DNA of 64,000 bases from Chitinophaga polysaccharea (GCF_902150045.1 NZ_CABFVU010000001.1:3471659-3535658), one strand, 5' to 3'. Positions 54,680 to 63,933 are shown, numbered from the stretch's first letter. Translations and numbers: made by a program. Notes: generated from the letters alone by a model not told the origin.

Positions 54680-54788
54680 GCGTAGGATGGGAGCCGAACG
54701 TAAAGGGCGCAATTTTGAATCTTGGAGGAATGGATGACAAAGTAGATTTAAGATGTCAGTATAAGGATATAATTAGTAGTAGAGGCTA

Positions 54789-55271
54789 ATGTGGAAACAT
54801 AAAAAAACGTACGCTATTGGTGGGCTCGAGAATATAGGCTTTGACCAGGCAGATACTTTAACAGTATTGTCCAGCCAGGGCGTTGGCCTATTTAACTGCC
54901 TGACGGGAGAGCGAATTTTCCGGCAGGAGGCATCCTGGTGGGAAAACTATGAACCTATAACCGGTACTGTTTCCGGCTATGGTATTTTAGAAGGCAGTAC
55001 TATCCAGATCTGCGGGCTGGATCGACCGGACTTTCTGAGGAAAGCAACCCATGATGGCTGGGGGATAGCATGCACTGGACCGGTGCCGGATGATCCGCTT
55101 TTTGAAAAATACCAGGTGCATAAGATTTTCCTGACCCATCAAGATCGTGGGCATCATGAGTTTATTGGTCAGGATGGTGCATGTGAGCTACGGGTATTTG
55201 GGTTTTCCCCAACTGGTAATTCGCTGGTGGTAGCTACCAGCTGTGATTTGATTATTTGGTCGAGGATATAG
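54789..55271 (+). CDS. Hypothetical protein, 160 residues
   Basis: Begins MWKHKKTYAIGGLENIGFDQ and includes VLSSQGVGLFNCLTGERIFR and GFSPTGNSLVVATSCDLIIW, a WD-like or beta-propeller-blade type of pattern. The family is not named with confidence. It converges on, and overlaps by 20 bp, the DUF4304-like gene; the same pair existed at 50.2 kb as a now-fragmented duplicate. Confidence 0.6.
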   Translation: MWKHKKTYAIGGLENIGFDQADTLTVLSSQGVGLFNCLTGERIFRQEASWWENYEPITGTVSGYGILEGSTIQICGLDRPDFLRKATHDGWGIACTGPVPDDPLFEKYQVHKIFLTHQDRGHHEFIGQDGACELRVFGFSPTGNSLVVATSCDLIIWSRI

Positions 55272-55953
55272 AAGGGTGCTTTTTAAATACTTCCTGTTTA
55301 TTGGAAGCCAGCTTTTGATTGATTAGGTCCCAGTTTCCTGTCTGTAAGCCGTCCTTGAAAATATTTAACTCGTCTATATATTCATTGGATGTACGAGCCA
55401 TCATAAGTGTTTTATCAATGATTTCTTCTGCTTCTACATTGATGCCGTTTTGAAGTTCAGCGAACAGCAATAGGTTTGCGTTTTCGGTCATATATAAATC
55501 ATATTTAAAAGCGTCCCTGTCGGCGAGGACTTTTAAGGAGGTATCGTATTTATCAAAATAGGGCAAGACGTGTTCAATAATTTTTTCAGTCAGAAAGTTT
55601 GCCAGTAACGGGTACTCTTTAGTTATTCGGTAATTGTCGCGGATACCTATGGCTAGTTCTTCTATCTTTTTAGCCCCGTTTTGTTCCCATTTTCTTATGA
55701 ATGGAGATTTATCACAAACTGCAACCAGAGAAATTTCTGTTTTAAAGTATTCAGATAGTCCCATCCAACTGCCACGAGTATCCAGATGGATGATATGAAA
55801 CAAATCGTTTGAGAGTGTGACCAGTTTTCGCCCCACCAGGTGAAAGCCGAATTGTTTGAGGTTGGCGGCCATAATTTGTGTAAAATCCTTATAGGCCGGT
55901 TTTAGTTCCTCCTTGCTCAACGGCCTGTAAACTTTTAAGTCTTCCCATCTCAT
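55252..55953 (-). CDS. DUF4304-like protein, probable immunity protein
   Basis: A 233-residue protein opening YKDFTQIMAANLKQFGFHLV and GRKLVTLSNDLFHIIHLDTR, the DUF4304 pattern of a charged helix followed by strands. The C-terminal half is helical. It lies 43 bp downstream of the two-gene unit at 56-57.8 kb on the same strand, which makes it a candidate antidote to that unit (inference). Confidence 0.7.
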   Translation of the reverse strand: MRWEDLKVYRPLSKEELKPAYKDFTQIMAANLKQFGFHLVGRKLVTLSNDLFHIIHLDTRGSWMGLSEYFKTEISLVAVCDKSPFIRKWEQNGAKKIEELAIGIRDNYRITKEYPLLANFLTEKIIEHVLPYFDKYDTSLKVLADRDAFKYDLYMTENANLLLFAELQNGINVEAEEIIDKTLMMARTSNEYIDELNIFKDGLQTGNWDLINQKLASNKQEVFKKHPSISSTK

Positions 55954-55996
55954 GGTATGTCGATATTTTGCAATATAGTCAGATAAATCTTCTTTT

Positions 55997-56716
55997 TTAC
56001 CAGCTGGGGTAAAAGACGCTTTCTCCTTCCACGAAATTGTCGATAAAAGAGGTTTTAAAATGATCTGCTACATCTGGGCGGAAGTCTGTGTCCAGGTATC
56101 TTTCGGCGTTGATCACGTCGTCTTTACTGAAGTATAACTGGTAGTTGCCAAAATCGCTATAGAACTTCCGGTCCATCCCCTTGCGCTGATAGCCGGCTTC
56201 CTGGTAATAAATTACCTTACGTTTAGAATAGGCGACAGGGTAGGAGAGCTGGGTACTGAAAATAGTTGGGCCCCCGGGATCTGTAGTATCCTTAAGCTGC
56301 GACTCGCGTACGGATCTGGATCCGGTATCCAGGTAATAGTCAGTTTCTATCTTGGAAATCTCCTCTGCTAATTCTTCCAGGTTGCCTACAAGATAAGCAC
56401 TGTTGTTTTCATTATTACCATACCTGCTGGTATAGTAATTCCGATATTTTTTGCGTTGGAAAATATAGATGGTAAAGAAATAGGTAGCTTCTACCAGGTT
56501 AGCGACAAGGGGCGGAAGGTTGGGGGCCAGCAGGGGGGAGCCTTCCAGTTGATCGAGGTAGAAGAAATCAATTGAGTCGACAGGCGGTGCTATTAACTTC
56601 ACATGGAATAGGTCCAGTCCCATTTTTTTCCTGAAGGTATACTTTTTATCACTTATGAGCGCCTGGAGAAAGAACATTGGGGTGATGGCTTGACGGTGCC
56701 AGGAGAGGGGCGCCAC
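55997..56716 (-). CDS. Uncharacterised protein linked to the ART-like gene
   Basis: A 239-residue soluble protein without recognised domains. Segments include LFHVKLIAPPVDSIDFFYLD and LPPLVANLVEATYFFTIYIF. GTG at 56716 is only 3 bp after the upstream stop codon; an internal ATG (MFFLQALISDKKYTF) lies 13 codons in. Tight spacing with the ART-like gene suggests a two-component system, such as toxin plus partner. Confidence 0.55.
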   Translation of the reverse strand: MAPLSWHRQAITPMFFLQALISDKKYTFRKKMGLDLFHVKLIAPPVDSIDFFYLDQLEGSPLLAPNLPPLVANLVEATYFFTIYIFQRKKYRNYYTSRYGNNENNSAYLVGNLEELAEEISKIETDYYLDTGSRSVRESQLKDTTDPGGPTIFSTQLSYPVAYSKRKVIYYQEAGYQRKGMDRKFYSDFGNYQLYFSKDDVINAERYLDTDFRPDVADHFKTSFIDNFVEGESVFYPSW

Positions 56717-56719
56717 ATA

Positions 56720-57763
56720 CTATCCCCTAAATACCCTCGAGCCGGCAATGGCCTGAAGCCTTGCGGTAGGGTCCAAAGCGCTGTAGTCGGTAAAATGTAC
56801 CACATTGATTTTTCCAAATGCTTGCAGGTTAATCTTTAACTCCTGTTCCGCCTCATCAAAGATGGCATCGTAGCCCGTGATATACCGCTCCCTGGAAGTG
56901 CCTCTCCAGGGGGGATTGGTAAACTGGTCGTTCTCCGGAATCTGGGAGGCATTGATGATACTTAAGGTCTGTCCAGGACGTAAGAATACCCCAATTTCTG
57001 CTACAAACGGGCTTCCTCCCAGTTCTTCGGTCTTACTGTATCCGGCTTTCCAGCCGTATCCCCGGTCACCGGTCAGGTATAGTCCTTCTCCAAACCGGAC
57101 CTGGCTTTCTCCTCTTTCCTGGATGCCCTGGTTTTTAAAGCTGGGCACATGATCCAGCGCTGTCCAGTGGGAACCAAGGTAAGTACTTCCGTTTATCGGC
57201 GCAGCAATGAAAGTGCCGCCTGCAGGCGCCTGGTTGAAAATTTGGATGGTGGTATCGTAATATAGCTGAGTGCCTGCCTGGGTGGTGGCCAGTCCACGCA
57301 GGGTATAAGTTCCTGCCGGATGATCCCAAAGAATATCTGATACAAATGCAAAGACCTCCTGGTTATTTTGACTCCACACTAACTGGTCTGTGGGATTGTA
57401 CAGCTCCAGCCTTGTCTGGGTGAGCGGAACAGCGCTTACCATCTGCACGTCCCGAATTTTATGGTACATATATGCCCGGTTTAAGTTCATGGGCTGGGTG
57501 AGATAAAATAGCCCATTTTGGGTAGCACCTATCGGTGGCGCCGGGACCCTTTGAACGATGGGAGTACTAACAGGCGTTGTTTCCTTTTCTGCCGCCTGCA
57601 ACTGGGCCGCTTTATCTATTTTCTTTAACTGAAAGGGAGGAATGGAGGCGGTAGCCTGTGACTGTTCGTTTGTATGACTGACACTGAAAGGGTTACTGCT
57701 TTCATTTCCGGCCTCGCCGATATGGCCTGTAGCCCGCTGCACTGCTTTTGCTGATATTGCCAA
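56720..57763 (-). CDS. Putative effector with ADP-ribosyltransferase-like C-terminus
   Basis: A 347-residue protein. Residues 1-75 are low-complexity, Gln/Ala/Thr-rich (NEQSQATASIPPFQLKKIDK, KAAQLQAAEKETTPV), resembling the leader of eCIS-associated proteins in Chitinophaga. The C-terminal ~150 residues follow an ART/PARP-like order: GSHWTALDHVPSFKNQGI (histidine strand plus helix), VRFGEGLYLTGD (the G-x-GLY turn), then AEIGVFLRPGQTLSI. Catalysis is not proven; the third catalytic residue is not obvious. Confidence 0.55.
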   Translation of the reverse strand: MAISAKAVQRATGHIGEAGNESSNPFSVSHTNEQSQATASIPPFQLKKIDKAAQLQAAEKETTPVSTPIVQRVPAPPIGATQNGLFYLTQPMNLNRAYMYHKIRDVQMVSAVPLTQTRLELYNPTDQLVWSQNNQEVFAFVSDILWDHPAGTYTLRGLATTQAGTQLYYDTTIQIFNQAPAGGTFIAAPINGSTYLGSHWTALDHVPSFKNQGIQERGESQVRFGEGLYLTGDRGYGWKAGYSKTEELGGSPFVAEIGVFLRPGQTLSIINASQIPENDQFTNPPWRGTSRERYITGYDAIFDEAEQELKINLQAFGKINVVHFTDYSALDPTARLQAIAGSRVFRG

Positions 57764-57951
57764 TGCCCCGCTGTTATGCGCTGAAGCAAGAGAAGCCCGG
57801 CTGGTATCATTGCTATCGCTTTTCTTAAAAGTTATTACAGTGGCGAGATTTTGAGGATTTATAGTTACTGTAATATAAGAAACTTTTCTACCAGCTTAGG
57901 AAAAAGACGCTTAAATTGGCCGGAAATTTAGTACAAAAGCCTTTATCACTC

Positions 57952-58285
57952 ATGAGCGCCTGGAAAAAGAAAGCGATGGAATGCCTACCAGAACTCAAAG
58001 CAGAGTTTGAAGACCCGGACACGTCCATTTATGATATTTTTATTGCCTTGCTACCGCCGACGATAGCGGCGCATCGCCATAATGATGTAGCGCAGCTGAA
58101 AGACCAAAGGCTTATGGAATGCTGCCGGTGTTGGGTTTTATGAACATTTGGGCGACCAGGAAGAAACAATTGAGTGGATGCACTTGTGGGTAAAACCTGA
58201 TATCTACAATAAGATAAGGCCACTTTTAGTTTTCCGGCTTGACAGTGCCAGGTTAAAGCGTATAGATCATCTTTATGGGGCATGA
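57952..58285 (+). pseudogene. Frameshifted DUF7674-like gene
   Basis: The first frame (SIYDIFIALLPPTIAAHRHN, DVAQLKDQRL) shifts near 58112 to a second frame (LWNAAGVGFYEHLGDQEETI, EWMHLWVKPDIYN). Together they follow the DUF7674 pattern, but lack the usual YGFAEWC segment between the two halves. A small deletion with a frameshift explains this. Translated alone the first frame stops at 58143. Confidence 0.7.
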
Positions 58286-58319
58286 ATGCACCCGAGAATC
58301 GTATTTTATATGGAATTGT

Positions 58320-58991
58320 TTACCAACCATAATCAATTAGCAGTTTACCAAAGCTGTTTACATGGTATTCAAATGTTGGTGGGTAAATCACATTCCTTCC
58401 TATTTTATTTTTAATAGTTTCCTCATAACTGCGATTGTCCTGTATTACTTGCTTTAAAATCCCAGCGGTGGCTAAATTCTCTTTAGTGTCATCGTTCATT
58501 TTGTAAAGGGCATGATTTTCTTTTAAAGCGGCAAGATCATCAATGAAAACTTTATCCACAATGCGTGACAATCTCAAAAAGGCTGAGTATTCTATATGCC
58601 CACTAATGGCGGCCTTGAATAATTTACCTATTATTGCCGCTTTTTTGCTATCATCAAGTTGATTTAGAATAATCAGTATTTTCTCGCCAACCCTCTCCCG
58701 GCTTTTCTCATCTTGGTTTAACTCGGAAATAAACTTCATCCGTTTTTCTTGCGGCACATCTTTTAAATGAAACAAAAACATAAGAATTTTTCTCTTAAAG
58801 AAAGATTCGGAAATATTTTTTGCTACAGCAAATAATTTGAAACCTGCGCCGAGTATCGGAATCTCTTTTAAAAATTCATTTGATAGTAATTGATCTATGC
58901 CTGCTTCCGCAATATCGATGGTAATTTCCGAAAGGTTATTGGATACCATTGAATTTACAAATCTGTCTTCTATTCCTTCAATATGCTCCAT
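58320..58991 (-). CDS. Uncharacterised helical protein, 223 residues
   Basis: Predicted mostly alpha-helical, with an amphipathic segment near residue 43 (IPILGAGFKLFAVAKNISES) and KRKILMFLFHLKDVPQEKRM. No signal peptide. The family is not recognised. The gene is intact between a broken gene and a SMI1-type gene and may be an immunity or defence gene (inference). Confidence 0.55.
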   Translation of the reverse strand: MEHIEGIEDRFVNSMVSNNLSEITIDIAEAGIDQLLSNEFLKEIPILGAGFKLFAVAKNISESFFKRKILMFLFHLKDVPQEKRMKFISELNQDEKSRERVGEKILIILNQLDDSKKAAIIGKLFKAAISGHIEYSAFLRLSRIVDKVFIDDLAALKENHALYKMNDDTKENLATAGILKQVIQDNRSYEETIKNKIGRNVIYPPTFEYHVNSFGKLLIDYGW

Positions 58992-59028
58992 GGTTATATT
59001 TTCATTACTGAGTATGGGAATATTATAG

Positions 59029-59670
59029 TTAGGGTTTAGCTGTTTTTCCCTTTAAGGATTTGTCCAGCCACAGTTCGTACCAGTCCAAAAAGCTTATCTT
59101 GTCTTTGTTGCCTAGTTCATAGGAGGGGTGGATCCCATTATCGCTACTTCTATCATCTGTCCATATGTTGCCATGCTCCTGCCCGTTTACGACCAGGTTC
59201 AGACGGACGGCACACCCAAAGTTACAAATGGCGATGACTCCGTTCATTTGCTGCCTGTCAAAGTATTCCTTTTCAAACTCCATCCGCTGTCTTTCGTATT
59301 CTTCCTCATCCTCTTCTACCTCTACTGTAAGGGTAAATGTTTGATTCCAGGGTGCTGTATGTAGGAAAGGCTTTGCCGGGTTTAATAAATTGCCTGGTCG
59401 TTTATAGTCTAAATCATCAAAGAGGGCGTCTTCCAGTCTTTCAAGCCCATAATACGGTCCAGCGCCGCCATTACCGATCTTCGTCAGGAAAGCGGTATAG
59501 CCATCTGGCAAGTCTATATGATGTGTTAATTCAAACTGCCTGACTACTTCCATTGAAATGGTCGGATTCAGCTTATATTGATGTGTGCTGGCACCAAAGA
59601 GCTTGTAGTTCGGATCTGAACTTTTGAGTTGTGCTAATTTGGCTTTTATTCTCTCTAATTGTTCATTCAT
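59029..59670 (-). CDS. SMI1/KNR4 family immunity-type protein
   Basis: A 213-residue protein with the SMI1/KNR4 fold pattern: SMEVVRQFELTHHIDLPDGY, TAFLTKIGNGGAGPYYGLER, then GVIAICNFGCAVRLNLVVNG and GNIWTDDRSSDNGI. Proteins of this superfamily commonly neutralise RHS or CDI toxins. No toxin lies directly beside it now. Its N-terminus is duplicated as a fragment at 53526-53672. Confidence 0.85.
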   Translation of the reverse strand: MNEQLERIKAKLAQLKSSDPNYKLFGASTHQYKLNPTISMEVVRQFELTHHIDLPDGYTAFLTKIGNGGAGPYYGLERLEDALFDDLDYKRPGNLLNPAKPFLHTAPWNQTFTLTVEVEEDEEEYERQRMEFEKEYFDRQQMNGVIAICNFGCAVRLNLVVNGQEHGNIWTDDRSSDNGIHPSYELGNKDKISFLDWYELWLDKSLKGKTAKP

Positions 59671-59734
59671 ATGAGAATGGTAGTTTACTTTGGAATTGTC
59701 CTTTCCAAAGATAAAACATGATGTTATAATATGG

Positions 59735-59777
59735 AAAAGCTACGCTTACCATCGTATGTGGTTTGCGTAGCTTTTTT
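59735..59777 (+). terminator. Hairpin with T tract
   Basis: AAAAGCTACGC and GCGTAGCTTTT form a perfect 11-bp stem around a 19-nt loop, followed by further T residues. There is no obvious rightward gene in front of it, so the gene it served may be lost. Confidence 0.65.
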
Positions 59778-60510
59778 CATTGGTTAGATCTTATAGAAAA
59801 GAAATTGAAGGATCATCCAAAGTCGCCAGTATCGGAATAATAGTATTATCAGGAGTATGATAATACTTTTTATTCCAGGGTTTTGGAATTTGAATTTCAT
59901 TCCTTTAATTGGGATTACTATAATTTCGTACTTGGCCATTTAATTAATTTTTTGGCGTTAGTTTTATGTGGCCTTCTAAGCCATCATGCTGTATTGCTAC
60001 GCAGATTACAAATGTACCAGCTGCCGTCAGGGATCGATCAACGGAGTTGCAACGATTTCGCTATGCATTACTTAATACTCCCCAATTCTTTTCAGTTATC
60101 TCCTATTTGCAGATGTATATCGATTTTTCTGCATGTTTTTATTCGTGTTAGATAGTTAATTTTTAAGAAAGCTTGGATACCAATAGTACCTGCAGGATTT
60201 TATTTGTGTAATTAATAAGGATTGAAATCTTTCAATGGTACCTGAGAGATGAATTTGGTCCGTATGTATGCAGATTTGGAGAGGTAAGGAAATAGTGCTT
60301 CTGGGAGGAAGGTAATTTATTTTAGATAAAGCCAACCAGGGCGCCTCCTAAGCGCTTTTTTTAGCCCGCCGATATCTCAAAGGCCAGTATTATTGGCTTT
60401 CACCTTGTCTGTTAGAAAAGGTAGCTATCCGTTCGATATGATACTATCGGTATCATTCTCGAAGGGATTAGCATGTGAAGAAAGTTTGGTGAATTATTAA
60501 AATTTAAATT
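59778..60510. other. Region of 733 bp without supported genes
   Basis: Short open frames around 59883-60155 show no consistent coding character. AT-rich and probably decayed DNA. Confidence 0.5.
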
Positions 60511-61042
60511 ATGGAATCAGAAAAAATCTTGTTTAGTTATTACAAAATCGATGAAAATTTTATTGCAGACCGGGAGTTTGCTGTTGTAATAGACGACATC
60601 ATCAGGATTGCCAATGCTAGGGAAGGCACAAAGTACGTCGAGCAGCAAATCATTAAGGAGGATCATGGATCTGTGAAGCTGCGGGTGTTTTTTAGTCTTA
60701 GGACGGCGCCAGCCAGATGGCGATATATTTTCAGGAAAATTGTGAAGAAAGGTGAGCCTATTACGACCTGTATGTCGGTTATCCCCTCCTATATCATGTT
60801 TGCGGAGGTAAAGAAAAGCATTTTCTCGGTCACCGGTGGTCTGGGTTCCTTTGCCATACAGGGATTTGTGTCGCAGCATTTTGGTATTGATATATTATCC
60901 CGGTTAATTAAAGCGGATAGCCCGGTTATCAAGTCTTTTCAGAACAGGGGGGGGGACTGGTGTATTGCTTGCGCAGTCCAAGCATTTCAGGAAGAACCGC
61001 CGGCTAATGGATGAAAACAGTTTTGGGCGGATTTATAAGGAG
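60511..61042 (+). pseudogene. DUF6119/TIGR04141-like gene broken at a run of nine G
   Basis: ATG at 60511 gives a frame with SVIPSYIMFAEVKKSIFSVT, GGLGSFAIQGFVSQHFGIDI and ADSPVIKSFQNR, the N-terminal half pattern of the sporadically distributed TIGR04141/DUF6119 proteins. At the nine G residues 60947-60955 the frame leaves homology and stops at 61014. With one G fewer it would continue GVLLAQSKHFRKNRRLMDEN and SFGRIYKEL, which fits the family. Sequence after about 61042 is unrelated, so the 3' part is also lost. Confidence 0.65.
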
Positions 61043-61276
61043 CTCAAACGCTCTAAGCGTATTTTTGAAATAGGTTTGGCTGTAATCATCTACCAATTTT
61101 ATCCTGGCTTCAAAACTGCTAGTACAAATTGACAATATCTCAATGGCACGACTGTCACCGATTCTCAGTAGGATATAGAGCCCTAGATATTTATGTTTAT
61201 GAAAGGCTATTTCTGCAGCAATAAAACCGTAATTGGTTTCTAAGTCATAATCAATAACATCACCATTATCACCCAA
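61004..61276 (-). pseudogene. Hypothetical protein, probably 5'-truncated
   Basis: A 90-codon frame from TTG at 61276 (DLETNYGFIAAEIAFHKHKY, LGLYILLRIGDSRAIEIL). The frame stays open, without a start, to about 61390 (NTDRNISVISLEDKIEVL), which suggests loss of the true beginning. It overlaps the 3' side of the broken DUF6119-like gene. No family recognised. Confidence 0.4.
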
Positions 61277-61368
61277 AACCTCTATTTTGTCTTCTAGACT
61301 GATGACAGAGATATTTCTATCCGTATTTATATGCGTTAGCTGAACGTTAATTGGAATTAGGCACTTAT

Positions 61369-61757
61369 CTACTTTAATGCCGTAATATTATCAAGTTGCT
61401 CTTTCACCCGGTCATATCGGACATGAAAGGAAGTGGTTAAGAATGCAATGTCTGCTGCGGATAGTTTATTAAAGTCGATTTTTCAAAAATGGTTACTAAG
61501 GCCTTGCAGTCGGGAAAAATGCGATGCAACAACCAATTTTTCTGCGCTTCCTTAATTATTTGTAAGATGGGGTCTGTATTGAAAAATCTATAAATTAGCT
61601 CTTGGAAGTTGATGAGTACTCTTTTTAGTTCTCTGCCTTCTATGACATGTATTTTGTATGGTTTAGGATGAATTTTTTCTATCCAGCTTCGGGAAGCATT
61701 TGTTAGATAAGAACTAACAAAGAACACTAGGTGATCTGGCCTTTCAGCATCGGCCAT
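61369..61757 (-). pseudogene. Frameshifted fragment of a nuclease-like gene
   Basis: The frame from ATG 61757 (RPDHLVFFVSSYLTNASRSW, KIHVIEGRELKRVLINFQEL) recalls the end of Mrr/PD-(D/E)xK restriction-endonuclease-like domains. It stops at 61437, while the next frame continues sensibly as LSAADIAFLTTSFHVRYDRV and KEQLDNITALK to a stop at 61369-61371. The N-terminal catalytic part is missing. The nuclease assignment is tentative. Confidence 0.45.
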
Positions 61758-61785
61758 TACCCTATCAGATCTGAGGAAGGGACAT

Positions 61786-62376
61786 TCAGCTATTTTTTAA
61801 GTTTATTTTCCTGCGCCATTTGGCATCGTCTCTTATTTCTTTTGCGCGCCGGTCTACTTTTAAGGGTTGTTGTGAAAAGCTCTTTTTATAGATGCTGATG
61901 ATATTGGTCCAATTCCTGTTTCTTAGGTATTTATCAAGTTGTGGAAAGAACCATTTGCGGTGGCCATCACTATATTTATGTTTAAGCTCTGTCCGGAACT
62001 CGTCTACAATCACTTGCATGGTCCTGTCCAGCGTATCTGAATATTGGCAACGTGGTGTTAGATAACTTAACCAATGATCATGACATCCGCAGACTTTCCA
62101 GGATGGCCAGAGACTTAATGTATATTTTCGGCAGATCCGGAGCTTGGGCTTATCATCAGCACCTTCGCTGAATTGTGTGATTTCCCAATCAAGTCCCTTG
62201 CCATCATGGGTTTGAACCACCTTTACTTCAGCCCTATCAATAGCGCCTAGCAGGTAGCTGGTGAATTTATAAGCCAGTAATTGTAAGTCTTCCTGTGGCA
62301 GGTAAGCAGGGTAGAGGACCCCATTGTCATTGACCCTGAACTCCTGGCCATAACCTAATTCTTTCGTTTTTTCCAT
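61786..62376 (-). CDS. Uncharacterised protein, 196 residues
   Basis: Soluble protein with EFRVNDNGVLYPAYLPQEDL, CRKYTLSLWPSWKVCGCHDH and a basic C-terminus (VDRRAKEIRDDAKWRRKINL). No family recognised. It is intact, among several broken neighbours. Confidence 0.55.
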   Translation of the reverse strand: MEKTKELGYGQEFRVNDNGVLYPAYLPQEDLQLLAYKFTSYLLGAIDRAEVKVVQTHDGKGLDWEITQFSEGADDKPKLRICRKYTLSLWPSWKVCGCHDHWLSYLTPRCQYSDTLDRTMQVIVDEFRTELKHKYSDGHRKWFFPQLDKYLRNRNWTNIISIYKKSFSQQPLKVDRRAKEIRDDAKWRRKINLKNS

Positions 62377-62557
62377 GGATGTAGTTTGAATAGTAAAATG
62401 TCTATTAGCTACTACACTTATTTGATAGTCAATGTACTACCTGCGCTAGGTATTTCTAACTTGTGGTTATCGGTTATATAGTATAATTGGAAAAAATATA
62501 AAGTGCGCAAGTAGGTTGCACATATGTATCCGATATTGCATCATAATCCCAAGAAGC

Positions 62558-63259
62558 ATGAATAATTTTATCAAGCAACTAGAAAATATGAGAGCTACCC
62601 GGATGGATGAGCATATCAGGCAATATACCTTTGCCACCAGGAACATTAGAGAAATCTTAAATAAGCCGGAATGGGAACCCTGGGCCCATATGATACAGGA
62701 ATTATCGCTATATGGATGGTATGTTGCTGGCGACCTTAAGATCACAGAGTTTAATGAGATTTCAGCGTTACTTGAAGAAGGCAATATAGCGAAATTAAAC
62801 CAGCGGATGACGCAGCTTATAGAAGGCTACTTGGATGGAATTATAGAAGCGATTTTGCGTAGACATAGTAGTCGAAGAGGGCCACTTAAGGAAGCATTTT
62901 GGGCCCATAAGCAGGAACTTTATTTTTTGTCCATCCCCGTGTTCTTTGCGCAAATAGATGGACTTTGTGATGAGGGAACAGGCAGGAAATTTTTTTAAAA
63001 CAGAAAAACTGATGATAATGAATACGTTCCCAGGGTGCGTGATTGGGCACTACAAGAAAATAGGACTGTCTTCCATAAGGCCATGTGTGCAGCTCTTTTA
63101 AATAAAGGCGCCTTTCAAATGCATGCCTCGCAAGAAAATCGATTACCATTTACACGCCATAGTGTATTGCATGGAGAAACCAGCGATTATGGGACAAAAA
63201 TTAATTCTCTAAAAGCAATATCCTTGCTGACTTATATAAGTGAAACTTGTTTTGAATAG
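62558..63259 (+). pseudogene. Hypothetical gene with an in-frame TAA
   Basis: ATG at 62558 opens MNNFIKQLENMRATRMDEHI and runs to FFAQIDGLCDEGTGRKFF, where TAA (62996-62998) stops it. The same frame then continues for 86 codons (NRKTDDNEYVPRVRDWALQE, NRLPFTRHSVLHGETSDYGT, INSLKAISLLTY) to 63259. The HSVLHGE..DYGT..NSLKA motif is typical of the end of this Bacteroidota protein family, so both parts belong to one gene. The stop sits in a run of eight T and four A. Confidence 0.7.
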
Positions 63260-63303
63260 CGAATTAAATCGGCAATTTTGCATTACTCATCTAAATAATA
63301 ATT

Positions 63304-63898
63304 ATGAAAGCACTTCCATATAATATTTCAAATACCGATATTGAATTTGGAAATCTTTTGAAAGACAGAAAAATGGAATTTGCTGAAGGCTTTTCACTGA
63401 ATCTTAATGTTCAGGAAAAAACTCTAGCTCTTTCATCTATCAATAGATCATTGTAATACCAAAAATTTAACGAAATCGAAGGTTATTTGGAATACGGCTG
63501 GATATATAAATATTATTTCCTACGATCTGAAAATCATTACCAAAAGTTTGACATTTGCAGAATTGGAATGGGAGAAACGATATTTTGCCAGACAAGCTGC
63601 TTTGTTAATCCATGAAGGGTGTGAAGGACTATTAGAATTGTTTGGGAAAACATTTAGAAGTATAATAGCGGAACTAACAGATGAGGAAACATGGAAGATT
63701 GAGTTAAATAGTTTAGCTAGACGTCTAAATGAGTATAAATCAAATTATAGAGGCAAACTTAATGAAATCAGGAATTACTCTATTGCACATAGAGATACCG
63801 AGGTTTTAGAACAATTGAAGGTGATATGTTCAATTTCCTGGGTACAGACAGTGAATTTTTCGTCGGCGTTTGATGGTAGTATTAAATCCTTTGTGTAA
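63304..63898 (+). pseudogene. Frameshifted hypothetical gene
   Basis: ATG at 63304 opens 50 codons (NTDIEFGNLLKDRKMEFAEG, NVQEKTLALSSI) that stop at 63456. A second frame, sensible from about 63430, continues INIISYDLKIITKSLTFAEL, EWEKRYFARQAALLIHEGCE and LEQLKVICSISWVQTVN to 63898. A frameshift near 63430-63480 would join them. No functional family assigned. Confidence 0.6.
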
Positions 63899-63933
63899 AT
63901 AAATGTAAGTAACTGTATTAGGGGGATAAACCA

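Noticed and set aside
50342..57763. Complete extracellular contractile injection system
   Set aside because: Only the leader of one protein recalls eCIS cargo; no sheath, tube, baseplate or AAA+ ATPase gene is present in the window.
59883..60155. Two overlapping rightward frames of 90 and 61 codons
   Set aside because: No promoter, no family resemblance, and the two frames compete with each other; probably chance frames in decayed DNA.
43970..62998. Stop-codon reassignment in this organism
   Set aside because: The two in-frame stops are different codons (TAG and TAA), and all 30-odd intact genes end normally with TAA, TAG or TGA.
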